Origin: Nemertoderma westbladi
Taxonomy: Eukaryota; Xenacoelomorpha; Nemertodermatida; Nemertodermatidae
Length of the DNA: 64,000 nt
Direction: 5' to 3'
NCBI GenBank assembly: GCA_032718475.1
Contig: JAUCBJ010001392.1
Span: 10,001 to 74,000 of the forward strand
Both the position numbers and the translations under genes were made by a program. The notes under the pieces were generated by a model, which saw only the letters and a list, made by a program, of their open reading frames with translations, searched no databases and was not told the DNA's origin. This document shows, in pieces, positions 42,701-52,177 of this stretch (positions within the stretch are counted from its first letter, which is position 1; every line of letters starts with the position of its first letter).

Positions 42701-43032
42701 CAGCGTCTAGCTGGACCTTCAACGCCGCCGACGCCCCTTGGTGGGGAGGAAGTTGGGAGAGATTAATCAAGAGCGTGAAGACCGCATTTCACTTTATAGT
42801 GCCGTGCCGACGAACATTTGCGGACGTTAATGGAGGAAATCGCTGCCTATCTCAACGAGAGACCGCTTATGCCAGTCTCATCGAGTCCCGATTCCCTGGA
42901 AGCGCTAACACCCGCGCACTTCCTACTGAAGAAACCTGTAGCCATGCTTCCACAATCGGAAATCACAGACGGAGACGAATACTGCCGGCAAACTTGGCAA
43001 CTCATGCAGTTGTTATCCCGTCATTTCGCTGA
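39667..43032 (+). CDS. Element C pol: RT, RNase H, integrase (frameshifted near the end)
   Basis: The plus frame opens at 39667 (TTG); the first ATG is 39712. Approximate residues: RT with YYLTHHYVPKPGKPHEVRVV, ASDIEGMFLEV (~210) and the catalytic box IYMDDN (~290), YMDD instead of the YVDD seen in A and B. RNase H has VFGDAS (~468) and the Glu of VPRAELKAAL. Where the family has a W-[ST]-D-S block it reads VYWYALLVLEY (~540), so a catalytic Asp is gone. Integrase has HHCC (HAGRERV, CIPCRK, ~848-888), GVDLFGPI (~917), SDKGTNFIGA (~980) and WGGSWERLIKSVK (~1025). Near 42800 the phase is lost; the proper C-terminus continues in the next frame. Confidence 0.9.
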   Translation: MAKPSEPMSAHSSIRMSRLYNDELNDVIERYKAKTRDEHAVRFFTQEAVEPNSYDKALSVEEERAKQIQETTTRFLKDQGRYEIGLPFRKREPKFINNRPLAEKRIAQLHRRLTANSSAKEMYQTQLKKFINKGYAERVPEETPITERMYYLTHHYVPKPGKPHEVRVVFDGSALYMGQSLNSELLPGPNLLQSLLGILLRLRQYSIAFASDIEGMFLEVKALDRDRDSLRFLWWPEGDLNQKPVEYWMTIQAFGIISSPSNACSVVHTTADDNREAFSKEVIDNIKRDIYMDDNLKSLPSVEEAIDVAKGTVECLKRGGFQLTKFTSNSREFLESITVEDRGAKDLDLIKDDLPETKTLGLKWDTERDILFFQLKQRDNPVRTKRICLSILSTYFDPLGFISPVILIARSLVQQMWLENHSWDDPLKGELLKKWMKWEDSLPAIENFIISRSYFGHVLPTYSYQLHVFGDASNIGIGIVAYLRVETPDGIKVALVTSKALINNKLKVPRAELKAALYATAIGRNVTEQIDYPLEKTVYWYALLVLEYITNEVCQFSVFVTNRVAIILSRTKMDQWRYCPGTINPADIASRGATPQELVDTPDWLGGPDFLYKEEEEWPPHLTTAEIRQAKGAEKVKPKTRASKSKLFKPMVDLSVLHTSGDDALDPKPTSINKSVVEIREKDWKSGIPDVSQGLLPLLQRAIHHYSSWNRLCKAVTYLKRCFHHHYSGTKTNSDTAPLTSVQVHVVKDLPKYKISDRFLKEKISYQEHEETNKQMLRLLQCYEDSDKYFLLLRNPQMRLRDRFSSTMIDGLIRVEGRLTNAPLSFDTKFPILIRNLEIQVKMIVDVHSKLYHAGRERVLSEIRTRYYFYKPRRALNQVLRNCIPCRKAFSRPLTQREAELPRERVSFYEPPFTNTGVDLFGPIEVYRARTIVKRWCVIFVCMTCRAIHLDMVNDLSTNSFLLSLRRQIARFGTSNTMRSDKGTNFIGANNEIKAYVKDWNQRQVDDQLRVTASSWTFNAADAPWWGGSWERLIKSVKTAFHFIVPCRRTFADVNGGNRCLSQRETAYASLIESRFPGSANTRALPTEETCSHASTIGNHRRRRILPANLATHAVVIPSFR

Positions 43033-43405
43033 CCATTTCGAAAAACACTATCTGCCCACGCTACAACTTCGAACGAAGTGGTTTGCGCAGCAAGAAAACG
43101 TCAGCGCTGGAGACATGGTCCTTATTGTGGATTCAGATCTTCCACGTAAGCGGTGGCAGACAGGTCGTATCATCGAGACTCACATCTCGGATGACGGTTT
43201 GGTGCGATCGGTAGAACTCGTCGTCATGCGACGTAACTTCAAGAAACCGGGAATTGTCTTCGAGACACAGCAGCTCAATCACCCAGTTGGTCGTTTATGT
43301 TTACTGGAAAGAGACAGAGAACTCTCCGGAAACTATGGAAGACAAGATACTCTTCCCACGACCACCTCCCTAATCCAACAAACATCTAGGGACTCCCCAG
43401 CTTAG
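42800..43405 (+). pseudogene. Element C integrase C-terminus in shifted frame
   Basis: Continues the integrase after a frameshift near 42790-42815: LMEEIAAYLNERPLMPVSS, LTPAHFLLKKPVAML, HYLPTLQLRTKW, GDMVLIVD, RWQTGRI and the end GRLCLLERD. These are the standard BEL/Pao integrase C-terminal blocks, also seen in element A at 2124-2449. The stop is the TAG at 43403-43405. Confidence 0.85.
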
Positions 43406-45033
43406 TAGCGTATGGAGTGGGTGTGTGACCATATTATTTTATATTCTTATTATTTTATATTTATGTATGTATTATTATGTAATTTTATTATAATCGTTTT
43501 CTTTAATTTTATTTAGTAGAATGTTATTTTAGCGATTATTTAGTAGATTAGTGCAATATATATTCGCGTTTATTATTTAATTACTTATATATTATATATT
43601 TAGTGCGACGGCGAGAAATAATTCTTTTTCTCTTTCCTTACTGTCCGTATTACATTACAAATACGTAACTACAGTAAGATGAAATATCCGTACTTATTAA
43701 AGTACAATAAAGCTCCTACTATATTCAAGTATTATTGGTAAAGTAGAGTATTAGGAATGCAAAATTCAGATCCTCGTGTCTCGGCTAAACCAAGCTCTGG
43801 GTAGACCTTGGAAACGACTTGCCTCTTCTCACTGACATTGCTTCGTGCGATATTGCTCTCATACCGTATATTAAATAATACATATAGTAGCGTGATGTCC
43901 CTTTAACAGTAGCGTATAACGCAAAATAAATCTGTTAAACCCTTTGACCATCTGCAATTCTAGTCGATTAAGATATCGCGGCACCCACCGATATACTTGA
44001 AAGACAAAATTCTAGAATCAGTGGTTAACGTCCCCAGACAACTAAACTGGTGCCCATCCTAAATATTAATTATTAATATTTACAAAATCTGTCAAATTTT
44101 AGATCCTTTAAAATTCTAGTCTATTAAGATATCGTAGCACTTACCGATATTCTTAAAAAGACCAATTTCCTAGAATCAAGGATCCCAGTCCCCAGACATG
44201 TTCTGGAATAAACTTGTGTCTATTTAACATTAAATAATAAAATTTACGGGAATAAATTTAAACTCATATTTTTAATGAATTTAATAAATTGTCATTTTTA
44301 TACAATTTATAACATTCCCAAAATTCCTTTAATTAATAGATCATGGGAGCGGAGATTCACTCTATTAAGTGTATTAGTGTGCGAGAATCTCCAATATATA
44401 GTCAATAGCCGATAAAATTCATAAAATCATGTATAGAGAGGATATTGACCATTAAAGAATTACTATTAAATAGCATCCCAGATCTGTATGCATGAGAATT
44501 ACCCTAATTCTACCACTAGCTTTCCATAATGTCACCATGGCAACAACCACGCTAGAATTAGAAGTAAGTTAAAAGAACAATAGAAAGCTTGCCCCATTGA
44601 ATAGCATAGGGAATAAATAGCGCACTGCTAGTATCCAAGGATACATAATAATAAAGTGACATTCTGGAAGGCACTTGACTAACGGACAAATGGCCCGAAT
44701 GTGTACAATTTGTGACAGTTGTGTGGAATTTGTGCGTTTATAGGTGAATGTTACTGCTAAAGTGTGTTTACAGTAGCGAGTCGCAATTGTGAAAGTAGCC
44801 CTAACTCTCCAGTAAGAACCTGAAGTACATCTAAGCCTTTGGGACGGACAGTGGAGTGACTTGTGCCGGTTATCGTTGTCGTTGTGTAGCTACATTGTTG
44901 GCGAAAGCACAGCAACGACGGTACATCGGCGCTGAGGATCTTACACTGTCCGGGGCCAGAGAGGGGTAGGCAGCGACGCCCGCTAGCTTAAAATATAAAC
45001 TCATTATAATATTGATAAACTCATATAGCAGAT
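43406..45033 (+). other. Element C spacer between pol and downstream ORFs
   Basis: 1.6 kb without coding frames, AT-rich at 43430-43620. It contains the duplicated stem-loop at 43957-44018 and 44113-44176. It could hold a splice acceptor or an internal promoter for the two ORFs that follow; none is proven from the sequence. Confidence 0.6.
43957..44176 (+). repeat. Duplicated two-tier stem-loop
   Basis: Copy 1 has outer arms ATTCTAG (43957-43963) and CTAGAAT (44012-44018), and inner arms ATATCG (43973-43978) and CGATAT (43989-43994). Copy 2 has the same four arms at 44113-44119, 44170-44176, 44029-44034+100 (that is 44129-44134) and 44145-44150. The loop (CGGCACCCAC versus TAGCACTTAC) and spacers vary while the arms are unchanged. 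CCCCAGACA follows both copies. Confidence 0.7.
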
Positions 45034-45411
45034 ATGACTGAGTTGATAGAAGATGATCTTGGTATCAGGGAGCGATATACTCTACCTTTACAAGCGTTTG
45101 TCGATAGCTTGATACGCGGCGACGCTGGTCCAACTACTACGGAGGACGATGGTCGTTATATCGAACCGCCAATGTCCCTGGAGCAACTTACGCGTGAATT
45201 GGATTATAGAAAGTTCACCGCTCGCTATACGCATCGTAATGGTACATATATGGACTTCTTAACTACTGGTCATCCTATCGATTTACACGATACGGACGAT
45301 GTAGACACCGAAAGGGAAATGGTTTTATTTAAATATCATACCCAGCGGAGTCGGCACGATAAACCGAGAATAGAACACGAGAATTCTATTCGAAATCAAC
45401 TCGAAAGATAG
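45034..45411 (+). CDS. Element C accessory ORF 1, unknown
   Basis: 125 codons from ATG 45034 (MTELIEDDLGIRERYTLP) to TAG. It is acidic and hydrophilic, with YIEPPMSLEQLTRELDYRKF and many Asp/His residues in the second half (GHPIDLHDTDDVDTEREM). There is no signal peptide, membrane segment or recognised domain. It lies between pol and the zinc-knuckle ORF in the same orientation and has a real ATG, and its amino-acid use looks like protein. No counterpart was seen in element A or B. The function is unknown. Confidence 0.5.
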   Translation: MTELIEDDLGIRERYTLPLQAFVDSLIRGDAGPTTTEDDGRYIEPPMSLEQLTRELDYRKFTARYTHRNGTYMDFLTTGHPIDLHDTDDVDTEREMVLFKYHTQRSRHDKPRIEHENSIRNQLER

Positions 45412-46207
45412 AACGTGGAAGAAGGCTTGTAAAGACAAATAGAGGAGAACCACTGGAGAAGAGACATGGGTTAATGTCCAGGGTCCATAATGTGAATAGT
45501 TTTCCCCGGGGCACGGGTGCTCGTGGGCAGTCTCCTTCGGGAGGCTGTAATTTTGTCTTCCTTCATCGTTTTCCTGTAATTATTGTGATCAGTGTCACAA
45601 TTAAAAGGCAAGAATGAATGATGACGTGACGGAAAACATGTCCATTGTGGTATCTTATGGATACTACCATATATCCTCCCTCCTCTTTGCTACCCTTATC
45701 CCTCTATACATCGCTATTGAAAATACAACATACTTCATCCCACCTTCTCTTCCCAACGCGCTCGGAGCTTTGGGAGACGATCGACCAATCATTGCCGTAT
45801 CGTGGTATTGATCATACCGCCTCTTAATAAACCTCCCATCCCTTACTATTAATCTGGATGCTCATATTGGTGTCCGCACCTCCTGTCCATATCACACTCT
45901 GTTGACATTTATGATATCAACTTCCACCCTCTCGTTGTTGATTAGAAAATCAACCATCAATAATTTCCTTAAGTCCACAACCGTGATACAAGGACTGAAA
46001 GGACACGCGGATAGTTTGTGAACAACTGGTACCATTGTGTGTCATAAATCTAGTTGTTCACCTCCCTTAATGATTGGGGATATAAATCTTATGTAGAACA
46101 ACTGAGGCAAACATATCCTTGAACTGATTGTTCCCTGGGCAGAAGGCCGAGGTTTCTTCCGCACTATGTATGCCAATACACCCAGCGGCATTACCAAAGT
46201 ACAATGA
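45412..46207 (+). other. Broken coding-like stretch before the zinc-knuckle ORF
   Basis: Begins with an untranslated part, then an ATG at 45614 opens 65 codons with SLLFATLIPLYIAIENTTYF and IPPSLPNALGALGDDRPII. Coding-like sequence continues in changing frames to 46207, so the downstream protein may once have started here. Confidence 0.35.
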
Positions 46208-47863
46208 ACCTCCATCGGACATCTTGCCTTTCAAGAATACGGATGGAATTTCAAAGTTGGAAATCCTATCAACTACCAACAAGTGTATGGAGATCATTAT
46301 TCTCGATTATACTTTGACGGACCATTGACCGCACCTGGCGCCGTGTATAGCTTTATGAGTGTTCCACTTCGTCCCTCCTTAGCTATATACACGATCTTTG
46401 AAAACGCCGCACTTGCCGGTTGGCTAGCCGATGTGTGCAGTCGTACCATACGCGCCCATCCCTTAATACTTGGAACCAAACTCGCCAAGCTAGATGAACA
46501 CAATAAATTCAGCCGCTTCGAATGTTTCCGGCGCTTTCTGACTCCGTTCCGTAACATTGATAGTCAGTTCAAGGACCGCGCTCTGACCAAACTCAGCCTA
46601 AGAGACTCAGCTGCAGAGAAGTTAAACAGCGCGGGATTCACCCTTTTCCAGGACGTTTGTATACAGAACTTACATTCATCTGTTATACAAAGACCCCGAA
46701 TACCCACGGGTTATTCTGTCGTGGAAGTTCAGACAGTGGGTCCGCTTGCGGAGACAGCCACACCTACCTCAGCTATGCAATTGGAAGACGAACCAATATG
46801 CTTAGAATCTGAGGAGATTCAGCCTACAGCGCCCCGGAGCAGCGATAACGACTACGTCTTGGAGTGGTATCAAGGTCCACAATGTCTCACCGCATACGAT
46901 TATCGACACGCCAACTATGTTTCTCGAAAACGTTGTCGATTATGCGCATCGAGAGACCATTTCACCCCTATGGACTCAGACGTACCCTGCTCCTATTTCC
47001 ACGAACAACCGATGATGGAGATCTATTGTGCGTATTGCAGACTTAATAACTCGCACATTTTTGCAGTCTGCCCCCAATTTATGACTCAATGCCATCACTG
47101 TCAACTTAAAGGACATGCCAGTTTTAATTGCCCTTTTAATCGCGATTTAGAAAGCGTAGATGAGATGATTACCCTGCGCTACATCCGAGCTTGGGAAGCG
47201 AACGCGGATTTACATTGTGAGTCCCGCCATCGCTATTACCCTGGACGCGCTTACGAAGGAGTTTACGCATTCCATCCTTATTTATTCGCGTCTGTTGAAC
47301 AAAAAACACGCACACCGAGTTACGAACTAATGAAGCGTGTTGGTGAGTGTATTTCCACCAAATTCGTTCGAAAATATCTCAGGAACGTCAATCCTAACGA
47401 TATTACTTCATACCATTTGATCAATTTCATCCGTCAAGACCCTGAGTATGGAGATTTATTTATCAACTCGCACCCTGAGTTACAGGAAGTATCTCGACGG
47501 CCCTACGAATATCGAGCCCGAGAACGCGAGCTGGAAAGAACCATTAAACCGAGGAAGTTTCTCACCACTCACGGTCCACCTACCGCTATTGTCCAGACAA
47601 CCCGTCAAGGACCAGTAGGAGCTGCTGTCCTAAGACGCGCCCTAAAGGCCGTTAGACCTCGCTCCACTGAAGTTGATATCGATCAACCAGGTACCTCGAC
47701 CGGCGGATACACCGATCGTAATCCTAAACCTTCTGATGCAATTGTATTGCACCCTTCACCCAGGAGTTACAGCCCTCCTAGTAAAGTGGCTCGCCCCAAA
47801 GAGAAAAGGACTCTTGCTAGCCTCAAAAAACTGCGTAAACGCCGTCCGCATAAGAAAGACTAA
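46208..47863 (+). CDS. Element C downstream ORF: triple CCHC-knuckle protein with basic tail
   Basis: The frame is open from 46208 (after a TGA) to TAA 47863, about 550 codons; there is no ATG near the start and coding-like sequence precedes it in other frames. The N-terminal ~200 residues are globular (NPINYQQVYGDHYSRLYF, SRFECFRRFLTPFRNID). The Cys/His block is CRLCASRDH with a distal C, then CAYCRLNNSHIFAVC, the link CPQFMTQC and CHHCQLKGHASFNC. A helical segment follows with RQDPEYGDLFINSHPELQ, matching EFGDGEWFLEARNSELE of the element B protein. It ends very basic (KKLRKRRPHKKD). There is no signal or membrane segment. It occupies the env position but looks like a nucleic-acid-binding protein; that role is inferred. 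Confidence 0.78.
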   Translation, partial: TSIGHLAFQEYGWNFKVGNPINYQQVYGDHYSRLYFDGPLTAPGAVYSFMSVPLRPSLAIYTIFENAALAGWLADVCSRTIRAHPLILGTKLAKLDEHNKFSRFECFRRFLTPFRNIDSQFKDRALTKLSLRDSAAEKLNSAGFTLFQDVCIQNLHSSVIQRPRIPTGYSVVEVQTVGPLAETATPTSAMQLEDEPICLESEEIQPTAPRSSDNDYVLEWYQGPQCLTAYDYRHANYVSRKRCRLCASRDHFTPMDSDVPCSYFHEQPMMEIYCAYCRLNNSHIFAVCPQFMTQCHHCQLKGHASFNCPFNRDLESVDEMITLRYIRAWEANADLHCESRHRYYPGRAYEGVYAFHPYLFASVEQKTRTPSYELMKRVGECISTKFVRKYLRNVNPNDITSYHLINFIRQDPEYGDLFINSHPELQEVSRRPYEYRARERELERTIKPRKFLTTHGPPTAIVQTTRQGPVGAAVLRRALKAVRPRSTEVDIDQPGTSTGGYTDRNPKPSDAIVLHPSPRSYSPPSKVARPKEKRTLASLKKLRKRRPHKKD

Positions 47864-48702
47864 CTGTTTAGAGTATTTTTATATTTTAGAAACTGTGATT
47901 TTTTATATTTTATAGACTTAAATCCCATTTTCTGGGAGCGGTGTTTTGCGGAATTAGCCGGTTATTTTCCCCGCAAAGTACTCTGTAGTTGGTTTAACGG
48001 GCATAAAAAGCCGTATCCTTACTGTACTGGTGTTTTAGTGGACATAAAAAGCCATTTCTTCTGTATGTGTACTTTAGCAGACATAATTAGCAATTCTATG
48101 TCGCAATACGCTAAATCCTCTTTAAACAGTGTAGTTACTATGACGACAGCTAACAGCTGATCTGTACACGTGTAGCTTTTTCCTTGTTCTCTGGTGTTTC
48201 TTTGTTCGGTCAACCAATCAGAGCGATTCTCTTGCTTTTTGTACAGAAACCTCCGGGAAATCGCGCAAGGCATTATGGGTCAATGTTTACCTTTTTTCCT
48301 GAGCCCAGAAGACCGGCTTTGGAATCTCTGTGTTTTCAGGCTTTAGCCCAACATTAGTATGCTTAATTATAGAACGTATATCTGTTATCTAATCAAACAT
48401 ACCATAACATATCATAACAATTCATACCTTAACATTTTTACTGCTATTTACTGTCGGTTATTCATTATATCAGTTGATGGAATATTATTATATTTGGAAT
48501 ATCGATAAATAATTACAAAACCCTCAATCTTCTTGATATACTGAAGGTAAGAGAGACCGGTTACATATAACGATTGCGACTTACATTAAAGTGGTTTTGA
48601 AGTGAATCTAATGCTATTTCATAGGCACTACATGTATCGGTCGCTGTTCTCTTTATATGTGACTAAATTTAGTGAAGGTCGGCAGATCGGTGTGCAGTAT
48701 TG
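47864..48702 (+). other. Element C 3' untranslated region
   Basis: No gene. It contains three loose copies of CATAAAAAGCC / ACATAATTAGC near 48002-48092. The 20 bases before the LTR are not purine-rich, so no standard polypurine tract is seen. Confidence 0.5.
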
Positions 48703-49107
48703 TGCGATAGTGTGTATGATTGTGACTGATAACAAAGCATCTGCTAAAGAATGCGCTATATACGTGAATCCATTGCCTTCCCGTTGTGTCTAGTTTAAGT
48801 CATGACTCTGTTTATATATTTAGAGCGCCACGTCCTAAAGGAACTGTTAATATTTCCCGAAAGTGAATAATATTTGTCAGAGATTATATATTACGATCAG
48901 TCGAATAATACAGTAGGCCTACACCGCAATAAGGTTAGGCTTCCGAATCCAGTCTCCCGGGTATATCCAGCGGGTGAATGGTCGCGCATAGACTGGCTTC
49001 GGCTAATGTAGTGTATCAAATACTCGTCATAGGCTAAAGTCGATTTATTATCTAGAAGACATCCAAATTTGGCAGGTTAAACTGCTAAAGGTCTGAAAGC
49101 GCGAACA
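48703..49107 (+). repeat. Element C 3' LTR
   Basis: Direct repeat of 32792-33196 with about eight substitutions. It is followed at 49108 by the resumed LINE coding frame. Confidence 0.85.
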
Positions 49108-51124
49108 GAAGCAGTTAAGTTAGCAGCTGCAGAAACAGTTCCTGTATACCCTCGAAACGGGAAAAGGGCCCCCTGGACTGACAGCAAAATTCAGAAGTGC
49201 CGAAATGACCTTCATAAGGCGCAGAAAGAGTCCCGACTCAAACAGACTACAGCGGCCAAGAATGCAGTTAAGGCTGCATCTAGGTCCCTGAACAGGCAGT
49301 ACTCTGCTAATCTACAGGAGCTAATAAACCAACAGGTTGATGCCATCAATGATGCTGACGACAGCAGACAATCATCCCAGGCATGGAAATCGATCAATCT
49401 GCTTACTGGGCGGAAAAGCCAGCCAACCACCAAGGTTAAGGCTGAATCACCAGCCGATCGCCTCAATGGTTGGAAAGCCCACTTTGAAAAGCTCCTCAAT
49501 AATGACAGGGTATTGCCTGATAACTTTATAGAAGTAAAAGTGTCTGAGTCTGTACTCCCAGATATTCCCATTGGCGATATCTCCTTTGCAGAAGTGAAGG
49601 CTGCTGCAAAGAGCATTAAGACCAATCGTGCCAGTGGAGTAGATGGTGTTCCCCCTGAGGTCTTTAAAATACCTGAGTGTTTAAAGCTCATCTATCCCAT
49701 CATAGTAGACATGTACCGAACAACACGAGTCCCACAAGAAATGAAAACAAATAAGTTGGTGCCAGTTCCCAAGAAGGGCAACCTAACACTCTATGGTTCT
49801 TTTCGGGGAATCTCATTGATCTCGATTGCTGCAAAGCTATACAATAGGATCCTATTAAATCGCATCAGGGATCCCATTGAGAGGCTGCTCCGTGGAAATC
49901 AGAATGGGTTCCGTAAAGGTCGTGGGACCATGGAGCCCATTTTGGCACTTAGAAGGATAATTGAAGAGTTATCAAAAAAGAAAGACAGGCATCTGGCTGT
50001 TATCTTTGTTGACTTCTTCAAGGCCTTTGATTCAGTCTCTCGCTCACGTATGTTCAGCATACTTTCATTATATGGGATTCCTGATGAAATTATTGCAGCG
50101 ATCAGATCAGTATACGATGGTTCGACAACATTTGTGTCTACTGTTGTCGGTGACACAGAACCATTTGAAGTGTTATGGGGTGTCCTCCAAGGAGACACAC
50201 TTGCACCATTCTTGTTCATTATTGTGGTTGACTATGTTCTACGCATGTCCTTAGATCATTATAATGATGATGGGGTGATGATAACTCCACCTACTGGCTC
50301 CAGAAGTCGAGGAAATCCTGCCAAGTACCTAACTGATCTAGACTTTGCTGATGACTTAGGAGTACTCTCAGAATCATTAGAGGGAGCCCAACGGCTCCTC
50401 AGCTCATTAGAACATGCTGCTTCTAGTGTTGGTCTTTTTATTAACTCCAGAAAGACCAAAATTCTGACAGTTAACTTTGAAAGTCCTCAGCAAGTCTCTG
50501 ATCGGATGAGAATAAGCTCAAAGGATGGTATGCTTGAGCATGTGGACGACTTCTGTTACCTGGGATCATGGATCCAGAAGTCAGGTGAGGACCTTCGAAT
50601 ACGTAAAGGGAAAGGCATGGGCAGCCTTGAATAGGCTTTCCAGGATTTGGAAGTCACCGAGAATTAATCGGAAACTTAAGGTCCGATTATTTAGAGCAGC
50701 AGTAGTTCCAGTACTCCTCTACGGGAGTCCATGCTGGGCTCTAACTGCTGAGGACACCAAATCTCTGGATGGCACATTCACAAGAATGCTACGCCGGGTT
50801 CATTGTGTCAAGTACAATGCACACATCTCCAACCAGACACTATATAACATTGGAGGTGTCTCATTGGTTCCCCCAAGCTTGACACTAGAACAAAATCGCC
50901 TCCGCTTTGCAGGACATTGCTTTCGCCGTGAGGACCAGCCAGTGCATAATCTTGTACTTTGGCAGCCTCATGGAGTGAATAAGCATGGTGGACAGCCCAT
51001 GACTTTCTTGAGACGCATCTTAAAGGACACTGGCCTTAAAGATGCGGATGATCTAGCAAATGTCATGGGTGATAGGGAGTTGTGGCGGTGCAATTTTGTT
51101 GACAAGCCGGCACAGCATTCTTAA
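49108..51124 (+). pseudogene. LINE ORF, reverse transcriptase and C-terminal part
   Basis: Open from 49108 (EAVKLAAAETVPVYP), in frame with the endonuclease part if 5 nt of insertion duplication are discounted. RT blocks: LVPVPKKGNLTLYGSFRGIS, NQNGFRKGRGTMEPILAL, VIFVDFFKAFDSVSR (motif A), WGVLQGDTLAPFLFII (motif B) and LDFADDLGVL (FADD, motif C). A frameshift at about 50590-50610 moves the rest to another phase, giving KAWAALNRLSRIWKSP, LLYGSPCWALTAED, RFAGHCFRRED and LVLWQPHG, the usual tail of this LINE group. A two-Cys/His piece (ECNLCDMEVINTIS..RH) just beyond 51124 may be a remnant zinc finger. The clade is not settled; RTE-like or a close APE-type group. Confidence 0.88.
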
Positions 51125-52177
51125 AAATGCAGCTGCAATGCAGCATGCCGATCATAGTAGTAGTGCTGGGAGCAGTAATGACTGAGACGATTGAAAAAGT
51201 AGTGGAATGTAATTTATGCGATATGGAAGTAATAAATACAATCTCTACATTATCGAGACACAAACAAAAAATTGATAAAAAAACAGAAAAAGGAGAACCG
51301 ACAGCGAAACTAAACCATTTCCACGCTGTCCAGCATGCCAGCACTGTTCTTTTTGCTACTCACGTGTCGGGACTACAGACAGACCTTGAACCGATTGAAT
51401 GGGTATGATGTAGCGTTTGCACAGGTTGAAAAGCTACACCGACAACCGGCAACCACTGCCAACAACAGCAAATATGAAAATGTAACCTGAGTTCCTAACT
51501 CTCGTTTATTGTTTTGGTTAGACTAACCTTCCACTGTAACATGTTCCTTTCCCTCAATTAACTAATTAATAAATAACATTAATTAGCTTTAATAATGGTT
51601 GTCGGTGTTGGTTGTCGGCGTTACGGCGTAGCATTTACATACACCCCGTTTGCAGTGAAGTGGTTGGTATCATAAAATTTGTGTGAATAAAACGCAACAC
51701 AAGTTTCTGGGTGATGAACTGATATGTGAGTCCTGTATTTTCCACACATCGAATATTACTACGTATGTACGTGGCAAGTACCGGTACTTCAATGAGATAT
51801 GGTATAAGTACTGTACAGTATGTTTATTACTAAACCAGACTTACTATAAATATTTAATTTACAGTTTACATCATTGTAATTAAAGTAACCCACTTACGTA
51901 CTGACTTATACAACATACGGTATTTTTTATTTTTCTTGCATATATTATGCCTATATACGTATATATGCCTAGTATACAGATATATATATATATATACGTA
52001 TATACGTATATATATATACGTATATACGTATATACGTATATATATATACGTATATACGTATATATATATACGTATATACGTATATATATATACGTATATA
52101 TGCCTAGTATACAGATATAATAAATATTATATGGCTTACTCGATTACTAACTGACTATCACTAGCAGCTTAATTACT
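51125..52177. other. LINE 3' end and AT-rich spacer
   Basis: The first ~300 bp probably belong to the LINE C-terminus and 3' UTR. Beyond 51430 I see no gene. A TATACG microsatellite lies at 51955-52110. Confidence 0.45.
51955..52110. repeat. (TATACG/TATA)n microsatellite
   Basis: Alternating TATATATATACG and TATACGTA units, flanked on both sides by the same phrase ATATGCCTAGTATACAGATATA, so the array sits between short direct repeats. Confidence 0.95.

Larger units (their letters stand above)
32792..49107 (+). mobile_element. Element C: BEL/Pao LTR retrotransposon inserted in a LINE
   Basis: About 16.3 kb between 405-bp LTRs (32792-33196 and 48703-49107). It has a 2.2-kb leader, gag-pol at 35385-43405, a 1.6-kb structured spacer, a 125-codon ORF and a zinc-knuckle ORF. 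The LTRs start TGCGATAG, end GCGCGAACA, and differ by about 2%. The flanks are ..CAGCCAAG and GAAGCAGT.., which give no clean target-site duplication. The LINE frame is restored if 5 nt are discounted, which fits the BEL/Pao duplication length. It has several frameshifts and a damaged RNase H, so it is probably inactive. Confidence 0.85.

Noticed and set aside
46208-47863. Envelope protein (env-like ORF of an errantivirus-type element)
   Set aside because: No signal peptide, no transmembrane segment and no fusion-type hydrophobic stretch; it has zinc knuckles and a basic tail instead.
51936-52154. Tyr/Ile-rich small protein
   Set aside because: Translation of the TATACG microsatellite.
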